DNA from: a virus | Length of the DNA: 20,341 nt | IMG/VR virus record: IMGVR_UViG_3300027963_000403 | Span: 1 to 20,341 of that record | Strand: one strand, 5' to 3' | In this document: piece by piece, positions 17,331 to 20,341 of the stretch | Position numbering within the stretch: the first letter of the stretch is position 1 | How the letters are laid out: the number at the start of each line of letters is the position of its first letter | The notes under the pieces: model-generated | What the model was told of the DNA's origin: nothing | Database searches by the model: none | Seen by the model: the letters and a program-made list of their open reading frames with translations, nothing else | Program-made: the position numbers and the translations under genes

Positions 17331-17896
17331 TGACATCACCCCTATATTCCGGGACTCCCGGTGGAATCATGGAATACATTTCCCAACAAAAGGGAATACA
17401 ACTTTCTACTAAATTCCGGGTATCTATTTCAAGACCAAATACTGATTCTGTAGATTTTATGTGCGACATGGCTCAAGTTCCATCTCGTAAAATCAGAGCA
17501 TATAATGATTTTATGTCAGGTGCTGCTGCACCTATTGGTATTCCATATGGTATAGACTATAACAGCAATGTGTTTCAGTTTGTAACTGAAGAGTCTTGGG
17601 TAAGTAGAAAATACTTTGAAGACTGGCAATCTGCATTTTTTAAAGATTCCTCTGGCGCATCAAACGAATACTTCAATCGAGTAGAATTTTTAGAAAATGT
17701 AGCAGGAGATGTACAAATACGAGCATTATCCGCCGGAGGTCCTGCTGGAGATCCTGCTACTACTGCTATCGTTGTAATGAGTGATTGCATTCCATTGGAA
17801 ATTGTTCCAGTAAAACTTGATGCGGCTGCATTTAATACACCACTTCGATTTATGGTGAATATGTTCTATGCAAGATCTAAGTGGTATTCTGTCTAA
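17330..17896 (+). CDS. Tail tube or tube-initiator protein (gp19/gp54 family)
   Basis: This 188-aa protein follows the tube-protein plan: an N-terminal strand LSTKFRVSISRP, FMCDMAQVPSRKI (compare F-x-C-x-A-x-x-LP in T4 gp19), a V-x-QFVTEESWVSRKYFEDWQSAFF segment (beta strand then F-x-x-WQ helix), and closing strands ending FMVNMFYARSKWYSV. Tube monomers stack as hexamers to form the DNA channel. T4 gp19 is 163 aa and gp54 is 320 aa. Length favours gp19, but its place near the gp48-like gene and the chaperone and tape measure genes, rather than beside a sheath gene, favours a gp54-like initiator. The ATG overlaps the gp4 stop (TAATG), with AAAGG about 9 nt upstream. Confidence 0.8.
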   Translation: MTSPLYSGTPGGIMEYISQQKGIQLSTKFRVSISRPNTDSVDFMCDMAQVPSRKIRAYNDFMSGAAAPIGIPYGIDYNSNVFQFVTEESWVSRKYFEDWQSAFFKDSSGASNEYFNRVEFLENVAGDVQIRALSAGGPAGDPATTAIVVMSDCIPLEIVPVKLDAAAFNTPLRFMVNMFYARSKWYSV

Positions 17897-17902
17897 TAAA
17901 TA
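17895..17902 (+). promoter_or_regulatory. Possible late-promoter-like box before the chaperone gene
   Basis: AATAAATA, seven of eight matches to TATAAATA, overlaps the tube gene stop codon and lies in the 25-bp gap before the chaperone ATG. The ribosome site GAGGA is at 17909-17913. The leader would be very short, so this is only a candidate. Confidence 0.25.
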
Positions 17903-17921
17903 ATTATGAGGAAATTTAATT

Positions 17922-18659
17922 ATGCTTAAAGAATTATTGATTGAAAAAACACCAAAATATACTGAAATTTTACCATGCAGTCAAAAACGAGTCACTTATA
18001 GACCATTTGTGGTTCGTGAAGAAAAGAATTTGATGATTGCGAAGGAAACTTCGTCATTCGACAATCTTATGACTACTGTTCAAGAGGTAATAAACTCTTG
18101 CACCACGGGAATTCCAGAAGACGACTGCAAAACTCTTCCATTTTGTGATTTAGAGTACCTTTTTCTCAAGATAAGAGAAAAATCACTCGGAGAAGTAGTA
18201 GATTGCATCATCACATGCCCAGTTACAGGTGAAAGAATACCAACAAAGATAGATTTACAGAAAACAAAGATATCAAACAAGAAAATAAACAACAAAGTAA
18301 AACTTGATGCTTCAATTTCTGTAGTAATGCAACAACCAACCCTTGAAACTTACTTAAAACTGAATAAGTTTGAAATTAAGGAAGAAGAAGATGGCATTAT
18401 TGAACTTTTGGCTCTCTGTGTCAAGGAAATACAGGCTGGAGATGAGACTTATTATGCAAAAGATGTGCAAGAGCAAGAAATTACTCAATTCATCGAGTCT
18501 TTAACATCAAAGCAATTTAAAAGCCTACTGGGATTCCTAAAAGAAATACCAACAATCGAACAAAACATAGATTACGTCACCAGTGATGGGACAAAACGCA
18601 ACCTAACCTTACGAGGATTTACCGATTTTTTAGAATTATTCTTGGTTATGCAGATTTAA
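17922..18659 (+). CDS. 26: Baseplate hub / tail assembly chaperone, gp26-like (0-frame product)
   Basis: This 245-aa protein matches the T4-like baseplate protein family that includes gp26. Marks are YRPFVVREEKNLMIAKET near the start, a PFCDLEYLFLKIREKSLGEVV segment, then a CPVTGERIPTKIDL strand (a short Cys/beta hairpin), and a helical C-terminal half (TSKQFKSLLGFLKEIPTIE). T4 gp26 is 208 aa and is needed for hub assembly but is not found in the finished baseplate. Its position directly before the probable tape measure gene fits a tape measure chaperone. Near the end, GAT TTT TTA carries a canonical -1 slippery heptamer; without slipping, translation ends GFTDFLELFLVMQI. Ribosome site GAGGA is 8 nt before the ATG. 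The distinction between gp26 and gp51 roles is uncertain. Confidence 0.8.
   Translation: MLKELLIEKTPKYTEILPCSQKRVTYRPFVVREEKNLMIAKETSSFDNLMTTVQEVINSCTTGIPEDDCKTLPFCDLEYLFLKIREKSLGEVVDCIITCPVTGERIPTKIDLQKTKISNKKINNKVKLDASISVVMQQPTLETYLKLNKFEIKEEEDGIIELLALCVKEIQAGDETYYAKDVQEQEITQFIESLTSKQFKSLLGFLKEIPTIEQNIDYVTSDGTKRNLTLRGFTDFLELFLVMQI
18626..18632 (+). promoter_or_regulatory. -1 ribosomal frameshift site, T TTT TTA
   Basis: In the 0 frame the codons are GAT TTT TTA at 18624-18632, so T TTT TTA has exactly the X XXY YYZ form with both tRNAs able to re-pair after a -1 slip. It is eight codons plus the stop before the 0-frame end. I see no convincing downstream stem-loop. Confidence 0.75.
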
Positions 18660-18808
18660 GTGCGCTTTTTAAGATAAATTTCCAAATTTTCTTTGAACAT
18701 AAAGTACCTTTAGATCAAGTTGAAAGAATGATACCGTGGGAAAGGAACCTTTTTGTTGATATGATGAGAAAGCACATAGATGATTTGAATGAAAAACTAG
18801 GTAACTAA
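18632..18808 (+). CDS. -1 frame extension of the tail chaperone (gp51/GT-like C-terminal domain)
   Basis: After a -1 slip, the frame continues from AGA at 18632 for 58 residues (RIILGYADLSALFKINFQIF...KVPLDQVERMIPWERNLFVDMMRKHIDDLNEKLGN) to TAA at 18806-18808. The sequence is protein-like: amphipathic, with a P-W-E-R-x-x-F/Y-V-D-M turn-and-helix motif that resembles the second-frame parts of other tail assembly chaperones. The frame has no start codon until an ATG at 18728, which would give only 26 residues and lacks a good ribosome site, so it is best explained as a 295-aa fusion with the gp26-like protein. It fills the otherwise empty space up to the tape measure ATG at 18817. It may correspond in role to T4 gp51, but I cannot confirm homology. 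Confidence 0.72.
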   Translation, partial: RIILGYADLSALFKINFQIFFEHKVPLDQVERMIPWERNLFVDMMRKHIDDLNEKLGN

Positions 18809-18816
18809 GAAAAACT

Positions 18817-20313
18817 ATGAAAACAACTCATCAAAAACAAATAAAAACCTTCCTGAAGAAAGAAGCAGAAAAAATCTATCTTCCATTTTTGAAATCATTT
18901 TCAAAAAGTGGGAAAGTTGCTCAGGTTTTCCAAAAAATGATTGATGTTTTGCCAACTATAAAGAAGGCAAAGACAAAAAATGAAGAATTAGATAAAAAAA
19001 ATCTATCTCCAGTTCAACTTAATGAGACAACTCGCAAATTTAGTAACCCATTAGTTCTAAAAGCAAGTCAAACCGTTGTTAAACTACCACAAGTTGATAA
19101 AGAAAAACTTGTTTCGATGGTTAAAAACAAAGAAATAACCAATAAGTTACAATCTTTTGGTAAAAACCAATATGTTTTAACGCTTCCTGCGTATGAAGAT
19201 GGGAAAAATGTAAAAGATGCATTGAGTGGTTTGATAAATTTGACATCCACAAAAATGACTAGTATAGAACAAGAAGCAGGAAATTCGGATATACAAGACA
19301 CAAAAAGAAATGCTGAAATAGCAAAAGCAGATGCTTTAGTTGCCGCTTCAACATCAAATAATCAAATATCAAATTCAGAAGTTGAACCACCAAAATCAAC
19401 TCCTGCTAAGTTAGAAGAAAATGCAACTGAAGCAGGTGGTTCTTCTGGGGCAAAAATAACAGTTATAGGAGATAAAGCCAAAGAAGCATCTCTTGTTGGT
19501 GAGAAAAAAGGAGAAGTAGAGGCAATAACAAAAACTGCTGTTCTTCCTGAAAAGAAAGTCGAAGATGCAGCAGAAGCAGCATCTGCGGCACAAGCAAACG
19601 CAGCAACTCCAGAAGAAGAAGGATCTGGTGCAAAACGAGGCGGCGAAGCATTATTGGATATTGCATCAACTGCTATGTCTTTTATACCGGGTCTTGGAGC
19701 CGTTGGTGGTGCATTAAAAGGTCTTAAGGGACTAGGTGCTGTTGGAAAAATGGCAAATATGGCAAAAGGAATGGGTGGTGGATCACCATTATCAGCAATG
19801 TCTTCGGGTGGAGGTGGTATGGGTGGAATGCTAGGAGCAGCAGGAGGTGGTGGAGGTGGTATGTGTGGAATGCTAGGAGCAGCAGGAGGTGGTGGAGGTG
19901 GTATGCTAGGAGCAGCCACTAAGGGTGGTGGACTTGGTGGAGTACTAGGATCAGTTGGTGGGGGATTGGGTGGTCTTGCCGGAGCGGCAGCAATGGCAAC
20001 ACCGATGGGAATGGCATTAGCAGCAGCACCAGCAATTGGTGCAGCAGCAGGTGGTATAGCATCGGGAGTAGGCGCAGCAGCGGGTGGTTTAGCAGCAGGA
20101 ATTGGTTCCGCAGTTGGTGGTATTGGTGGTGCATTGATCGGTGGAATATTTGGTAATGGTAAAGAAAAAGAAAAAGAATCAAAACCAGTAGTTGTTCAGG
20201 GCAACGGAGCAGCACCAATGTCTGTTACCAATATCACATATCAGTATGACATATACCGAAAGACTGCCGACGATTCGTTTATGTTACCAAACTATAGAAG
20301 AGAATACGGTTAA
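18817..20313 (+). CDS. Probable tail tape measure protein (gp29 role)
   Basis: This 498-aa protein has a Lys/Glu/Gln-rich, mostly helical N-terminal part (residues 1-290) with Ala/Glu-rich stretches. A glycine/methionine-rich part with a 14-residue repeat (GGGMGGMLGAAGGG) follows at about 330-367. Next is a long hydrophobic Ala/Gly region (about 368-446) with many GxxxG-type spacings that could insert into a membrane. The last 30 residues (VTNITYQYDIYRK...DDSFMLPNYRREYG) look conserved. The position right after a frameshifting chaperone gene is the usual place for the tape measure, and helical plus membrane-active composition fits. T4 gp29 is 590 aa; at about 1.5 angstrom per residue this one implies a tail near 75 nm. 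No clear ribosome site is visible. A structural hub protein is the alternative. Confidence 0.6.
   Translation: MKTTHQKQIKTFLKKEAEKIYLPFLKSFSKSGKVAQVFQKMIDVLPTIKKAKTKNEELDKKNLSPVQLNETTRKFSNPLVLKASQTVVKLPQVDKEKLVSMVKNKEITNKLQSFGKNQYVLTLPAYEDGKNVKDALSGLINLTSTKMTSIEQEAGNSDIQDTKRNAEIAKADALVAASTSNNQISNSEVEPPKSTPAKLEENATEAGGSSGAKITVIGDKAKEASLVGEKKGEVEAITKTAVLPEKKVEDAAEAASAAQANAATPEEEGSGAKRGGEALLDIASTAMSFIPGLGAVGGALKGLKGLGAVGKMANMAKGMGGGSPLSAMSSGGGGMGGMLGAAGGGGGGMCGMLGAAGGGGGGMLGAATKGGGLGGVLGSVGGGLGGLAGAAAMATPMGMALAAAPAIGAAAGGIASGVGAAAGGLAAGIGSAVGGIGGALIGGIFGNGKEKEKESKPVVVQGNGAAPMSVTNITYQYDIYRKTADDSFMLPNYRREYG
19810..19917 (+). repeat. 42-bp tandem repeat in the tape measure gene (2.5 copies)
   Basis: Unit 1 (19810-19851) and unit 2 (19852-19893) differ by a single base (GGT to TGT, Gly to Cys). 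A third partial unit (19894-19917) lacks 9 bp in its middle. The reading frame is preserved, each full unit encoding 14 residues. Confidence 0.85.
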
Positions 20314-20317
20314 ATGA

Positions 20318-20341
20318 AAAAACCCCCATTTCTGGGGGTTT
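20318..20341 (+). terminator. Rho-independent terminator after the plus-strand operon
   Basis: Right after the TAA at 20311-20313, AAACCCCCA pairs with TGGGGGTTT around a TTTC loop. Runs of A before and T after make it potentially active in both directions. The T tract is cut by the window end. Confidence 0.85.

Noticed and set aside
18728-18808. Separate small gene starting at the ATG within the -1 frame
   Set aside because: It would encode only 26 residues and would ignore the conserved-looking 34 codons upstream, which are open back to the slippery site.
19362-19919. Long proline-rich open frame on the minus strand
   Set aside because: It is the antisense of the glycine/alanine-rich tape measure coding sequence; GGN codons read as Pro codons in reverse and remove stops. 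No ribosome site or independent support.
1-20341. tRNA genes, CRISPR arrays, insertion sequences, integrase or attachment sites
   Set aside because: Looked for cloverleaf-like sequence, regularly spaced repeats and transposase or integrase motifs by eye and saw none; virtually all DNA is accounted for by structural genes.

Overview
This AT-rich window is a tail and baseplate assembly region of a T4-like contractile-tailed phage (myovirus). It most resembles the marine or freshwater cyanophage / 'far-T4' type. The phage assignment rests on recognisable relatives of T4 gp4, gp19/gp54, gp26, gp25, gp6, gp8, gp48 and gp53 in tightly packed genes. Gaps are mostly 1-13 nt, and there are no tRNAs, insertion sequences or CRISPR arrays. 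The host cannot be named from this sequence.

There are two divergent transcription units, whose start codons are only 10 bp apart at 16880-16889. The minus-strand unit runs from 16879 down past position 1. In order of transcription it encodes: tail-tube cap (gp48-like), wedge gp53, a giant cysteine-rich hub protein (gp27-like, about 1,590 aa), wedge gp25, wedge gp6, a gp7/tail-protein-I-like wedge protein, a gp8-like wedge protein, a small gp9/gp10-like adaptor, and then a fibre cassette. The fibre cassette has a 615-aa fibre protein with a GC-rich hairpin in its gene, a 369-aa jelly-roll-type fibre protein, a 402-aa fibre protein ending in a coiled coil, and a collagen-like fibre gene cut by the window edge. 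The order goes from tube cap and hub through the wedge to the periphery of the baseplate.

The plus-strand unit (16890-20313) encodes head-completion nuclease gp4, a tube or tube-initiator protein (gp19/gp54 family), a gp26-like tail assembly chaperone, and a probable tape measure protein with a glycine-rich, hydrophobic C-terminal half. It ends in a rho-independent terminator at the window edge.

Two recoding or frame-break signals stand out. First, the gp26-like gene carries a canonical -1 slippery heptamer (T TTT TTA) seven codons before the codon for its last residue. The -1 frame stays open for 58 codons with no usable start of its own and ends just before the tape measure gene. This is the arrangement of G/GT-type tail chaperones, and it predicts a 245-aa and a 295-aa product. 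Second, the giant hub gene appears to begin at an ATG 2 nt after the gp53 stop, but its first 26 codons are in a different frame from the rest. The break lies at a GGGG run inside a perfect 7-bp inverted repeat. This is either an indel or sequencing error, or a +1 frameshift. Other unusual features are paired cysteine clusters (CNCPC) and a GC-rich polyglycine island in the hub, cysteine clusters in two wedge proteins, and the apparent absence of a gp5-type lysozyme where T4 has one.
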